DNA from: Helicobacteraceae bacterium
GTDB lineage: Bacteria > Campylobacterota > Campylobacteria > Campylobacterales > SZUA-545
DNA: 7,354 nucleotides
Reading direction: 5' to 3'
NCBI GenBank assembly: GCA_031276985.1
Contig: JAISMA010000187.1
Coordinates: 1-7,354 of the forward strand
Shown here: positions 1 through 6,924 of the stretch, one piece after another
Layout: every line of letters starts with the position of its first letter
How positions within the stretch are numbered: the first letter of the stretch is position 1
Program-made: the position numbers and the translations under genes
Notes under the pieces: model-generated
What the model was told of the DNA's origin: nothing
Database searches by the model: none
The model's input: the letters and a program-made list of their open reading frames with translations, nothing else

Positions 1-2
1 CG

Positions 3-119
3 GCGGTTATTCGAGCGGCGGGCGGCGAATTCATAGGGCGGACGCGCCTAATGAGCCTTTGTTATCTTTTGTATTTGATCGGCGATTTGAAAACGTTTGA
101 TTTTAAGGAGGTGAAATGA
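3..119 (+). CDS. 3' end of an upstream gene, frame uncertain
   Basis: Two frames are open from the window edge. One ends at the TGA at 117-119, overlapping the next start as ATGA, and its C-terminus reads LKTFDFKEVK. The other runs from base 2 to the TGA at 98-100 and ends FVFDRRFENV. I prefer the first: its codons (GCG, GGC, CGC, AGC, GAT) match those favoured in the downstream genes, and a four-base stop/start overlap is usual in tail operons. In phages the gene at this position is often a tail assembly chaperone, but the fragment shows no diagnostic motif, so no function is assigned. The third frame stops at 34-36. Confidence 0.4.
   Translation, partial: AVIRAAGGEFIGRTRLMSLCYLLYLIGDLKTFDFKEVK
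104..114 (+). promoter_or_regulatory. Strong Shine-Dalgarno site
   Basis: TAAGGAGGTGA is an essentially full complement of the 3' end of 16S rRNA and lies just before the ATG at 116. It is much stronger than the sites before the two large genes. It supports 116 as a genuine start and suggests the small ORF is well translated. Confidence 0.75.
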
Positions 120-247
120 AACCCGAAACAAGCGGCGCGGCTCAAAATGGCGAGGCGATCAGGCTATTTAAGCCAGCCAATAAAGGCGAGAAACAAAATC
201 CAGCCCGCGATTGTTATGCCGAGCAGTTGGAAACCGAGCTTGAATAA
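116..247 (+). CDS. Small hypothetical protein before the tape measure gene (43 aa)
   Basis: This 43-residue ORF begins MKPETSGAAQNG and ends EQLETELE. It has no membrane segment or signal peptide and only one cysteine, near residue 33. The near-perfect Shine-Dalgarno immediately upstream and codon use like the flanking genes argue that it is translated. It ends 24 bases before the GTG of the tape measure gene and probably overlaps the previous gene by four bases, so it sits inside the tail operon. The slot between the tube genes and the tape measure gene usually holds tail assembly chaperones, sometimes made by frameshifting. This protein is shorter than those normally are, and I see no clear slippery site. 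Its acidic C-terminus would fit a small accessory chaperone, but that is only inference. Confidence 0.6.
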   Translation: MKPETSGAAQNGEAIRLFKPANKGEKQNPARDCYAEQLETELE

Positions 248-259
248 ATACGCAACCAT

Positions 260-267
260 AAGGGGAT
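260..267 (+). promoter_or_regulatory. Shine-Dalgarno supporting the GTG start at 272
   Basis: AAGGGGAT lies a few bases before GTG at 272. No ATG in this frame is close by, and the residues after the GTG (EQELKIKITVDPQTGK) read as a normal tape measure N-terminus, so GTG is accepted as the start. Confidence 0.55.
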
Positions 268-271
268 TATA

Positions 272-3200
272 GTGGAACAAGAATTAAAGATCAAGATTAC
301 CGTCGATCCGCAGACGGGCAAAATAAAAGTATTAAATAGCGACTTTGCCCAGCTTGCCAATCGCTCGGACGAAGCCGCCAAATCGGTCAATCGGCTATCG
401 GATCGCATTAAAGCAATGGGTCATGCCAGCATTTTGGGCGTTTTATCTTATAAAACGTTAGCCGCGCCATTAGCGGAAGCCGCGCGCGAGGGCGTGAGAT
501 ACAACGCGACGCTAGAGCAAACTGAGCTCGCGCTCAAAGCCACGATTAGCGGTTACATCGACGCGGCGACGGGCGCGGAGCGCATAACCAAAGCCAACGC
601 TCTGGCGACCATTCAAATGGACAAACTACGCGCCGCCAGCGCCGAAACTGGCGTTAATTTCGGCGAGATGACCGCCGCCTTCAAAACCTTCTTACCCGGC
701 GCGTTATCCGTCGGAATGAGCATGGACGGCGCGACCAAAGCCGCCGTTCGTTTGACGCAAGCGGCGAAAATGCAGGGGATTGAGTTCAACGCGCTTTTGG
801 CGGGCATTGACGGCGTGGCGCGCGGCACAATCTTGGTTAATAGCGATTTCGGGCGCTTTCTGAACGCGCTTGGTTTGACAAACGAGGCTTTGAAAGAAGC
901 GGCCGATAGCGGAAAAACCTACGAGCTAATCATGAGCAAACTCGCCGATATTCCCGACGTAGCCGCGACGGGAGCGAAGGGTTTCAACGCCTCTTTCGCC
1001 AGCCTTAGCGCGACAATCGACGAGTTGCGCGGCGCGTTAAGCAAACCGATTTTCGATTCGATAACCGAGGGCATGCAGGATTTTAACAAGTTCTTAAAAG
1101 ACAATAAAGAGCTTATTAAAAGCCTGCCAAACGCGCTTGGCGACCTCGTTAAAAGCGTCGCCGTATTCGGCGCGGCGCTCTACGTTCTGCGCGGCAAAGC
1201 TCCGCTTGCCGTATTCGCGGCGCTCAAAACCGCGCTAACCTCCGCGGGCGCGGCGATCGCCTCCGCGCGCGCGTCAATGGCGGGGCTTGGCGGAGCTTAT
1301 ACCGCGGCGGGCGTTCGGGCGGGAGCGTTCGCTACGGCGCAAAGAGCGCTTGGCGCGGCGTTTCGCGCTACGCCGTGGGGGATTGTGATCGCGGGTTTAA
1401 CAGCCGTCGCGACGCATTTTCTCACCGCCAAAAGCGCGGGCGAAAAGCTAATCGAAACATGGGACGGCGCGGCTGAAAGCCTCGCCAAATTTGGCAAAGC
1501 CGAGCTTGCCGTTATGGAACGGACGGAGGTTCAAGAGATCGCCAAGCTACAAAAGCAGTTAAGCGAAATGGACGCGACGGGCGGCGGCGTTCTTGGCTTC
1601 GGGCGCAAAGACGGCGTAGAGCGTCAAGCCGCCGTGGAGAGTCTTTCGCGCCAGATCGACGAACGGGTTGAATCGCTCAAAAAGATTATGACCGCGATCG
1701 CCTCCGCCGCGGAAAAAATAGACGAAGCGGGCGAGATCGACCTTCGCAAGTTCAATCCCGACGACGCGGCGCAGATCGTTAGAGAGCTTCAAGGCGAGCG
1801 CGACAAGCTGCTTTTGGACGATTTCGCCAAGCTGGAAAAAACGCGCGAGGCGATGATTGAAGAGCTTGTGAAAAAGGTCGCGCCCGATACCGACGAATTC
1901 CGCCAAAGCGTTATTTTAATCGGCGAAATCTACGAATCCGAGCTTGCCAAACTAAACGAAAAAGCAAGCAAAGACCGCGACGGCGAGCTAAAGAAAATCG
2001 ACGCTTTTATAGCGAAAATCGGCGAGGGCTACGCCAAAGCCACGCAAAGCGAGGTCGAGCAAATCAAAACGGACTTCGCCCAAACCCGCCAAGAAGCGCA
2101 ACGGCTACTAAAAGGGCGCAAAGAGCTAACCGACGTCTTGAAAAAGATCGACGATATGGAAAAAATCGCGCTTGACGCGGCGGCTCTATCCGATCGCCAA
2201 AAGGCGCTGGACGAGGCGATAAGAGCAAACGAAGCGGTAAAAGAGATCGAGGAGCTTGCGATCGACGTAGCCGTTTTGCGCGGCGAAATCACCGAAGAGC
2301 AAGCCAACCTGAAAAAGCAAATTCTAGGTTACGACACGGAGATTTTGAACGTTGAGCGCCAAATCGCCGCGCTTGATCCAAAAGCCGACGCGACGCGAAT
2401 CGCGGAGCTTGAAAAAACCCGCGATCTGCTTGAGGCTCAAAAACAGCTAACCAAAGAGGAGATACTGCCGAGTCCGTTGCTAATTTCGATCGCCGATAGC
2501 TTCGCGCAAGCGATAACCGACGGCTTCATCAAAGGGATGCAAGAGGGTAGCGTCGACGCGGCGGACATTTTAGGCTCTATCGCGCAAAGCGTTTCGGGCG
2601 CGTTCGCTTCCAATTTCAGCCAGCAGTTAAGCAAAGGACTCGCGGGCATGATGGCGGGAGGCGGTATGGCGGGATTCGATCCCGTTAGCATGGGCGCGTC
2701 GCTTGCCGCTTCGTACGCGCTAAGCCATGTCGCGAGCGTTTTAACCGACGAATGGAAGGTAACCAAAGAGGTCGATTACCTCGCGCAAATCGTCGAAAAC
2801 ACGCAAAAAACCTACGAAACCTTCGCGGTATACGCTCAAATGCAAAAGCGTTTCAACGACCAAACCGTATCGCGCGATCTAAACGCGCCCTCTTTGGCGA
2901 TTACGCAGGCGGGACGCAACGCGACGGATATAACGCATCGCGATCTTAGCCCTAACGATCCGAAAAATTATCTATTCTTTGCCGATCGCGTGCTTGGCGA
3001 AGTTTACGCGTATATGGCCGAATGGGCTTCAAAGACGCTTGGCGGGAGTTTGGGCGGCGTTTTGAGCGAGATTGGCTACAACCTATTCGGCGGGCATAAA
3101 TACAAGACGAGCGGCGACGATAAGAGCCTGCAGTACATCAACATAAGCGCGCCCGATTATACGCAACGCAACATCGAGGAGGCGCAGGCGCTGGTGTTGG

Positions 3201-5230
3201 GCTGGTTTGACGACTTTTGGGACAATACGACCAAATTCAACCTGAAGATTGGCGAAACGACCAAAAAGAAAAAAGGGCTCTTCGGCTCAAAGAAAACCAC
3301 GACCGAATACTTCAAGCAGGTAACCGAAGCCGAGGCGCAAATGTTAGCTTGGCTAAAGCAGTTCGGGACGACGCAATACGGCGATTCGCTCACCGCCGAA
3401 GGGCTAAAAAAGCTAGGCGAGCATTTAAGCGCGATCTATCAGATCATCGACGCGGGCGAGATTTACGCCGCCAAAGTCGCGGGCAAGGATATGACCGAAT
3501 TCGCCTTCCAAAAGGCGCAAAAAAATCTGCAAGAGGCGCAAGAGATTATGAGCGCGTACGTTCGCGCCGCCAATCAATACGGCGCGGAGCTAAAAGAAAG
3601 CTACGACGACGCGGCGAGCTGGCTGACCGAAGAGGCTTACGCGGCGATCGTGGGCTCTTTGGGCGCGGGCGCGTCCGCCGACGAGCTGAAGCAGGCTATG
3701 GAGATGTTGCAAAACGCGCTTGAATCGGCGCGGGAAGCCACGATCGCTTACTACGACGCGATTTATTCCAGACAGCAAAGCGAAGCCGAATTCATCGAAT
3801 GGCTCAAAAGCGCGGGCGACGATCTCAAATCCGCGCTTGACGGCGCGAACCGATCGCTTTACAACGTGATTGAAGGCTTGCGATCCATGGCAAACGAGGC
3901 GAGGGCGCAAGCGGGCGATCTGCGCGGCGGCGATAGCGACTACTATCAACGCCAATATATGCAACGGCTTAACAGCTTCAACGCGCTTTTTGAAAACGGC
4001 GAACTGCGCGGCGACGTAACCGAAAATCAGGTAAGGGAGGCGTGGAATCTCCTGAGCGGCGCGAGCCGATCGTTAGCCGACGCAATGCCCGATTACCGCG
4101 ACGACGTGAAAGAGGCGCTGGAAAGAAGCCTGCTAGGAATCGCCGATATGCTGGACTTGAGCGCCGATATTTTGAGCGTGCAAATCGTGGGCGACGCGGC
4201 GGATTTGGCGACCAATAAAACCATTGGCGATCTGATTAAAGCGATAATCGACGCGAATAAAAACGCGACCGACGGCGCGACGCTCAAATGGGGCGACGTT
4301 GGCTTTGATATGGGCGAAAGCGCGCTAAAAAAGCTAGGCGAGATTAGCGGCGTTAAAACCCGCGCCGAGCTTGACAACCTCTCGTCTTTGCTGGCGACGC
4401 TGAAAACGGGCGATTACGCAAGCGATCGCAAGGTGTGGGAAAGCCTCGTCGAAAGAGCGGCGCAGGGCGATAGCGAGGCGATAAGACTGCTGGAAACCAG
4501 TAAGAAGGCGCTGGAGTATTTCGGGCAAAGCGGCGAGATGAAGGCGCTGGAAGATTACAAGCGCGACAAAGAGGCGCGTAAAAAGAAGGAAGAAGAGGAG
4601 CGTAAAAAGAAAGAGGAGGAAGAGGCGCGCAAAGCCGCCGAGGAGGCGAAAAAGCAAAATATAAGCGCCGCCGTAGCGCAATTAAACGATATTCAAGCGC
4701 GAAAAAGTTACGTGCGTCATAACGGCGATCAGCACTTTCTGCCAAGCGATATTTTTTATATTAACGACGTTAAAGCGGCGGCGACGTCGCTTATATCAAG
4801 CCTTAAGCTGGATAATGATTCGATTGAGCAGGTAAGACAGGCGTTTAAGCCGCGCTGGGACGAGGTAAAGGCATATATAATCAGAGAGTATGCGATGAAA
4901 GGCATAAAGAAAACAATCGAATCCGCGTTGCCGTTTGCCAAAGGCGGAATCGTCGAGGGCGCGTCGCTCTTTGGCTTCGATCGCAAGCTGGGGCTAATGG
5001 GCGAAAGCGGCGCGGAGGCGATTATCCCGCTTCCAGACGGGCGATCGCTCCCGATTGATATGCGCGGCGGGCTTTACGAACTGGACGAAAAGCTAAAGGC
5101 GATCGGGGCGACTTTGGAGCGTTTGGAGCAGATAGAGCGATCGCAACTGAACTTTGTCGCGGCAAACGACAGGCGCGAAAGGCGTTATATGATCGAAGGT
5201 TATCCCACGCGCGAATTGGATGCGGCATGA
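272..5230 (+). CDS. Phage tail tape measure protein (1652 aa)
   Basis: This protein would fill the tail tube during assembly, set tail length, and be ejected ahead of the DNA. The N-terminal ~270 residues are an Ala-rich helical domain of tape measure type. Hydrophobic stretches lie at about 289-306 (LGDLVKSVAVFGAALYVL) and 366-384 (ATPWGIVIAGL onward); the latter resembles the membrane-like segment common in this family. Heptad-like charged helices run from about 593 to 730. A Gly/Met-rich stretch (GLAGMMAGGGMAG) ends near 801. A basic loop (TKKKKGLFGSKK) starts at 997. A Lys/Glu helix spans 1430-1461 and contains a tandem RKKKEEEE pair. The C-terminus has AKGGIVEG (from 1556) and MGESGAEAIIPL (1576-1587), a strong family hallmark. 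No peptidoglycan hydrolase or peptidase motif is evident. The gene is intact, starts at GTG and ends in TGA. Hexamer usage matches the next gene. The family call is secure; assignment to siphovirus or myovirus is not, although no sheath gene is visible. Confidence 0.95.
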   Translation: MEQELKIKITVDPQTGKIKVLNSDFAQLANRSDEAAKSVNRLSDRIKAMGHASILGVLSYKTLAAPLAEAAREGVRYNATLEQTELALKATISGYIDAATGAERITKANALATIQMDKLRAASAETGVNFGEMTAAFKTFLPGALSVGMSMDGATKAAVRLTQAAKMQGIEFNALLAGIDGVARGTILVNSDFGRFLNALGLTNEALKEAADSGKTYELIMSKLADIPDVAATGAKGFNASFASLSATIDELRGALSKPIFDSITEGMQDFNKFLKDNKELIKSLPNALGDLVKSVAVFGAALYVLRGKAPLAVFAALKTALTSAGAAIASARASMAGLGGAYTAAGVRAGAFATAQRALGAAFRATPWGIVIAGLTAVATHFLTAKSAGEKLIETWDGAAESLAKFGKAELAVMERTEVQEIAKLQKQLSEMDATGGGVLGFGRKDGVERQAAVESLSRQIDERVESLKKIMTAIASAAEKIDEAGEIDLRKFNPDDAAQIVRELQGERDKLLLDDFAKLEKTREAMIEELVKKVAPDTDEFRQSVILIGEIYESELAKLNEKASKDRDGELKKIDAFIAKIGEGYAKATQSEVEQIKTDFAQTRQEAQRLLKGRKELTDVLKKIDDMEKIALDAAALSDRQKALDEAIRANEAVKEIEELAIDVAVLRGEITEEQANLKKQILGYDTEILNVERQIAALDPKADATRIAELEKTRDLLEAQKQLTKEEILPSPLLISIADSFAQAITDGFIKGMQEGSVDAADILGSIAQSVSGAFASNFSQQLSKGLAGMMAGGGMAGFDPVSMGASLAASYALSHVASVLTDEWKVTKEVDYLAQIVENTQKTYETFAVYAQMQKRFNDQTVSRDLNAPSLAITQAGRNATDITHRDLSPNDPKNYLFFADRVLGEVYAYMAEWASKTLGGSLGGVLSEIGYNLFGGHKYKTSGDDKSLQYINISAPDYTQRNIEEAQALVLGWFDDFWDNTTKFNLKIGETTKKKKGLFGSKKTTTEYFKQVTEAEAQMLAWLKQFGTTQYGDSLTAEGLKKLGEHLSAIYQIIDAGEIYAAKVAGKDMTEFAFQKAQKNLQEAQEIMSAYVRAANQYGAELKESYDDAASWLTEEAYAAIVGSLGAGASADELKQAMEMLQNALESAREATIAYYDAIYSRQQSEAEFIEWLKSAGDDLKSALDGANRSLYNVIEGLRSMANEARAQAGDLRGGDSDYYQRQYMQRLNSFNALFENGELRGDVTENQVREAWNLLSGASRSLADAMPDYRDDVKEALERSLLGIADMLDLSADILSVQIVGDAADLATNKTIGDLIKAIIDANKNATDGATLKWGDVGFDMGESALKKLGEISGVKTRAELDNLSSLLATLKTGDYASDRKVWESLVERAAQGDSEAIRLLETSKKALEYFGQSGEMKALEDYKRDKEARKKKEEEERKKKEEEEARKAAEEAKKQNISAAVAQLNDIQARKSYVRHNGDQHFLPSDIFYINDVKAAATSLISSLKLDNDSIEQVRQAFKPRWDEVKAYIIREYAMKGIKKTIESALPFAKGGIVEGASLFGFDRKLGLMGESGAEAIIPLPDGRSLPIDMRGGLYELDEKLKAIGATLERLEQIERSQLNFVAANDRRERRYMIEGYPTRELDAA

Positions 5231-5254
5231 TAAGTAAAGCCCGCGAAGCAAAAA

Positions 5255-5373
5255 TCATTCTGCGCCCTTCTCCGTCATTGGGCGCGTCCCTCTTGTCATT
5301 CTGCGCGAAGTCGCAGAATCTCGCAAATCCGCGCCCTTTGTCATTCTGCGCGTCCCTCTTGTCATTCCGCGCG
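5255..5373 (+). repeat. Cluster of five TCATTCTGCGC-type direct repeats
   Basis: Copies of TCATT followed by a CTGCGC-like hexamer begin at 5255, 5275, 5296, 5341 and 5362. The 21-base units at 5275-5295 and 5341-5361 differ at two positions and share GCGCGTCCCTCTTG. The spacings of 20, 21, 45 and 21 bases suggest local duplication. The copy at 5296 is extended into a hairpin. Similar ATTCTGCGCGAAG-type elements are familiar as dispersed intergenic repeats in diverse bacteria, but here they lie inside a phage operon. Confidence 0.75.
5298..5319. repeat. Perfect 8-bp inverted repeat, ATTCTGCG / CGCAGAAT
   Basis: Arms at 5298-5305 and 5312-5319 pair perfectly around the six-base loop CGAAGT. 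No T-run follows, so it is not a standard terminator. It is the palindromic core of the third repeat copy and looks like a small dispersed palindromic element. Confidence 0.7.
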
Positions 5374-5400
5374 ATTTACCTCGCCGCGAAATCGCGTTTT
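5370..5400 (+). terminator. Possible intrinsic terminator or attenuator after the tape measure gene
   Basis: CGCGATTT (5370-5377) pairs with AAATCGCG (5389-5396) around an 11-base loop, and TTTT follows at 5397-5400. An alternative shorter stem, CGCG/CGCG at 5385-5396, ends at the same T-run. The T-run is short, so termination would be partial at best. It could lower transcription of the downstream tail gene relative to the tape measure gene. Confidence 0.35.
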
Positions 5401-5429
5401 AATCGCCTTTTAATCGCGTTTAATCATTC
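5397..5429 (+). repeat. Short tandem TTTTAATCGC repeats
   Basis: TTTTAATCGC occurs at 5397-5406 and 5408-5417, and a degenerate third copy (TTTAATCATTCG) follows from 5419. The 11-base period suggests slippage or local duplication within the spacer. Confidence 0.5.
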
Positions 5430-5432
5430 GCC

Positions 5433-5452
5433 AAAAATCGCAAGCGATTTTT
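5433..5452. repeat. Hairpin AAAAATCGC / GCGATTTTT
   Basis: Nine-base arms at 5433-5441 and 5444-5452 are perfectly complementary around a two-base gap, so the real loop is probably four bases. The A and T runs at the ends make it weakly terminator-like on both strands. It lies in the leader of the downstream gene. Confidence 0.5.
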
Positions 5453-5474
5453 CGGCGGGCATTCGGGTCGCTAC

Positions 5475-5496
5475 GCAAAAAACTGCGGTTTTTTGC
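5475..5496. repeat. Hairpin GCAAAAAAC / GTTTTTTGC
   Basis: Perfect nine-base arms at 5475-5483 and 5488-5496 flank the tetraloop TGCG. The six T's fall inside the stem and are not a tail after a GC-rich stem, so it is a poor classical terminator. It is the last hairpin before the start at 5544 and resembles a small mobile palindrome or a leader structure. Confidence 0.55.
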
Positions 5497-5543
5497 TTCG
5501 CGGGTTTTATTTCACGCGGCGACAAAGCGAAAAAGGACTACGC

Positions 5544-6473
5544 ATGAAAGCGTTAATTCCAAAGCCGTTCGAGGTCCTGCAAAACGACGCGATCGCTATC
5601 GATAGCGCCGTCATCCCGTCCTATCAGGAGGGCGCGAGTTACGTCGCGGGCGATAAGGTAATCGTTACCGTCCCCGCCAATCACCCCGCGATCGACGTCG
5701 CCGCGATCGATACGATTTTCGAGGCGGCGGACGACGTTAGCGTTAGCCCGCTGGTCGATCCGCTAGGGTGGATCAATAGAGGCGCGATCGACGCTCACAA
5801 GATGTTTGACAAGTATGAAAGCACGGCGAGCGAATTCGCTCAAAACGGCGTTTTGGAGCTAAGGGCGCAACGTTGTAGCGCGGCGTTTTTGGGCAGGGCG
5901 AGCGGGCGGATTAAGATCGAGCTGTTTTTGTCGCTTCAGGACGCGCCGTTTTGGACGACGATCGTCGATCGCAAAACCGCGCACTACGAGCCCACAAGCG
6001 GTTGGTACGACTATTTCTATCCGGAGCTTGTCTCGGAGGGCGAAGCGGGCGATACGATCGTGGAGTTTCCAGCAAGCGATTACGATATGCGCGCGCGATT
6101 TACGGCGCTTGGCGCAAGCGGCGCGAGCATTGGCAGAATCGCGCTTGGCGCGATGTATCGCTTGGGCGATACGATCGTCAATCCGACGACGGCCATATCG
6201 GACTACTCGGTTAAAGAAACCGACGAGACGGGCGAAACCTACCTCAAGCCGCGATCGTTCGCCAAGAGCGGATCGTTTCAGATTTTGGTTAGAACAAGCG
6301 AGGTCGATCGCGTCTATAACGCGCTGGTCAAGTTGCGCGCGCGCCCTACGGCGTGGATTGGCGACGATCGGTTTGACGTCGCGATTATCTATGGGTTTTA
6401 TAGGGATTTTTCGATTGTGTTAAGCGGGCAAGCTTATTGCGAGTGTTCGCTGGAGATCGAGGGTCTGACGTAA
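5544..6473 (+). CDS. Phage tail-associated structural protein (309 aa)
   Basis: I recognise this as a family, usually annotated hypothetical or structural, encoded next to phage tape measure genes. The match rests on YVAGDKVI (33-40) followed by GWINRG (75-80) and KMFD (86-89), and on the C-terminal block IYGFYRDFSI...CSLEIEGLT (282-309). The fold looks beta-rich, with no signal peptide or membrane helix, which fits a distal tail or tail-tip component. The exact role is inferred from position, not from catalytic residues. I chose ATG 5544 over the ATG 17 codons upstream because AAGGA (5533-5537) is well placed for it and the upstream extension consists of spacer hairpin sequence. Eleven CGATCG hexamers occur in the gene. 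It is intact but is the last recognisable tail gene in the window; hub, fibre and lysis genes would normally follow. Confidence 0.85.
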   Translation: MKALIPKPFEVLQNDAIAIDSAVIPSYQEGASYVAGDKVIVTVPANHPAIDVAAIDTIFEAADDVSVSPLVDPLGWINRGAIDAHKMFDKYESTASEFAQNGVLELRAQRCSAAFLGRASGRIKIELFLSLQDAPFWTTIVDRKTAHYEPTSGWYDYFYPELVSEGEAGDTIVEFPASDYDMRARFTALGASGASIGRIALGAMYRLGDTIVNPTTAISDYSVKETDETGETYLKPRSFAKSGSFQILVRTSEVDRVYNALVKLRARPTAWIGDDRFDVAIIYGFYRDFSIVLSGQAYCECSLEIEGLT

Positions 6474-6475
6474 GC

Positions 6476-6632
6476 GCTATCGCCGCCCGATCGCGCCTCG
6501 CTTCGCCGCTCCTTCGCGCCCGCCAATGAAGGCTTGCGAGGCTTACGGCTTCGCGCCGCCCGCTTACCGCTGTACCCGATAAATGAAACGCCGTATTTAC
6601 CGCCCCGCTATCGCCGCCCGATCGCGCCTCGC
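6476..6632 (+). repeat. 26-base direct repeat GCTATCGCCGCCCGATC..., two copies and a partial third
   Basis: Positions 6476-6501 and 6607-6632 are identical over 26 bases, beginning GCTATCGCCGCCC and ending CGCGCCTCGC. A 13-base partial copy (GCTATCGCCGCCC) lies at 6694-6706. The first copy begins three bases after the tail-gene stop. Confidence 0.8.
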
Positions 6633-6924
6633 CTCGCGCCGCCCGCCATTCGCAAACGGAACGCGATAAATGAAACGCCGTATTTACCTCCCCGCTATCG
6701 CCGCCCAGCGCAAGCGGAGAACGTCAAGCCTCGCGCAAAGCGGCTCGCGGTTTGTCCTAGTTTATTCTTTGGCGCAACCCTCTTTACGCGGCTACTTACG
6801 CCCCGCCCTGCGAGACTTCGCGTTTGCGTAGCGGCGGCGCTTACGGCTTCCGTCTTGTAGCGAGGCGCTTGTTTAATCGGCGCGTCGCGGCGACGACCGC
6901 TTACCGCTGTACCCGATAAATGAT
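6560..6924 (+). repeat. 27-base direct repeat CCGCTTACCGCTGTACCC..., two copies
   Basis: 6560-6586 and 6898-6924 are identical over 27 bases, ending GATAAATGA. A related GCTTACGGCTTC motif lies before each copy, at 6541-6552 and 6839-6850, so a larger composite unit has been duplicated and partly rearranged. Confidence 0.8.
6577..6706 (+). repeat. 43-base direct repeat, two copies 87 bases apart
   Basis: 6577-6619 and 6664-6706 match at 42 of 43 positions. Each starts CGATAAATGAAACGCCG, continues through TATTTACC, and ends in the CGCTATCGCCGCCC module. The only difference is G or T after TATTTACC. Such similarity implies recent duplication or strong constraint. Confidence 0.85.

Larger units (their letters stand above)
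5227..5547 (+). other. Open frame spanning the spacer, ATGA-overlapped at both ends
   Basis: A 106-codon frame starts at the ATG that overlaps the tape measure stop (ATGA, 5227-5230) and ends at the TGA that overlaps the next gene's start (ATGA, 5544-5547). The product is low complexity and mirrors the DNA repeats (LLSFCAK, LSFCASLLSF), with no domain I recognise. No good Shine-Dalgarno precedes it, so any translation would be by termination-reinitiation from the tape measure gene. It could be a translated spacer that keeps the two genes coupled, or a chance open frame through stop-poor repeats. I do not call it a real protein gene. Confidence 0.25.

Noticed and set aside
3217..3723. 168-codon plus-strand frame inside the tape measure gene
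   Set aside because: Its Arg-rich product is the expected +1 shadow of a high-GC coding sequence; the tape measure frame is continuous and has family hallmarks.
4334..4745. Two long minus-strand frames opposite the Lys/Glu-rich helix
   Set aside because: They are Leu/Phe/Arg-rich antisense images of the AAG/GAG repeats, with no independent start signals.
6028..6423. 131-codon plus-strand frame inside the tail protein gene
   Set aside because: The Arg/Ser/Ala-rich product is an out-of-frame shadow of the recognised tail protein.
6534..6860. 108-codon plus-strand frame
   Set aside because: It simply translates the direct repeats (INETPYLPPRYRRP twice) and an Arg/Ala/Pro-rich GC-rich stretch, with no ribosome site and no domain.
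6476..6924. CRISPR array
   Set aside because: Repeat units differ in length, overlap each other and have irregular spacing. There are no uniform spacers and no cas genes.
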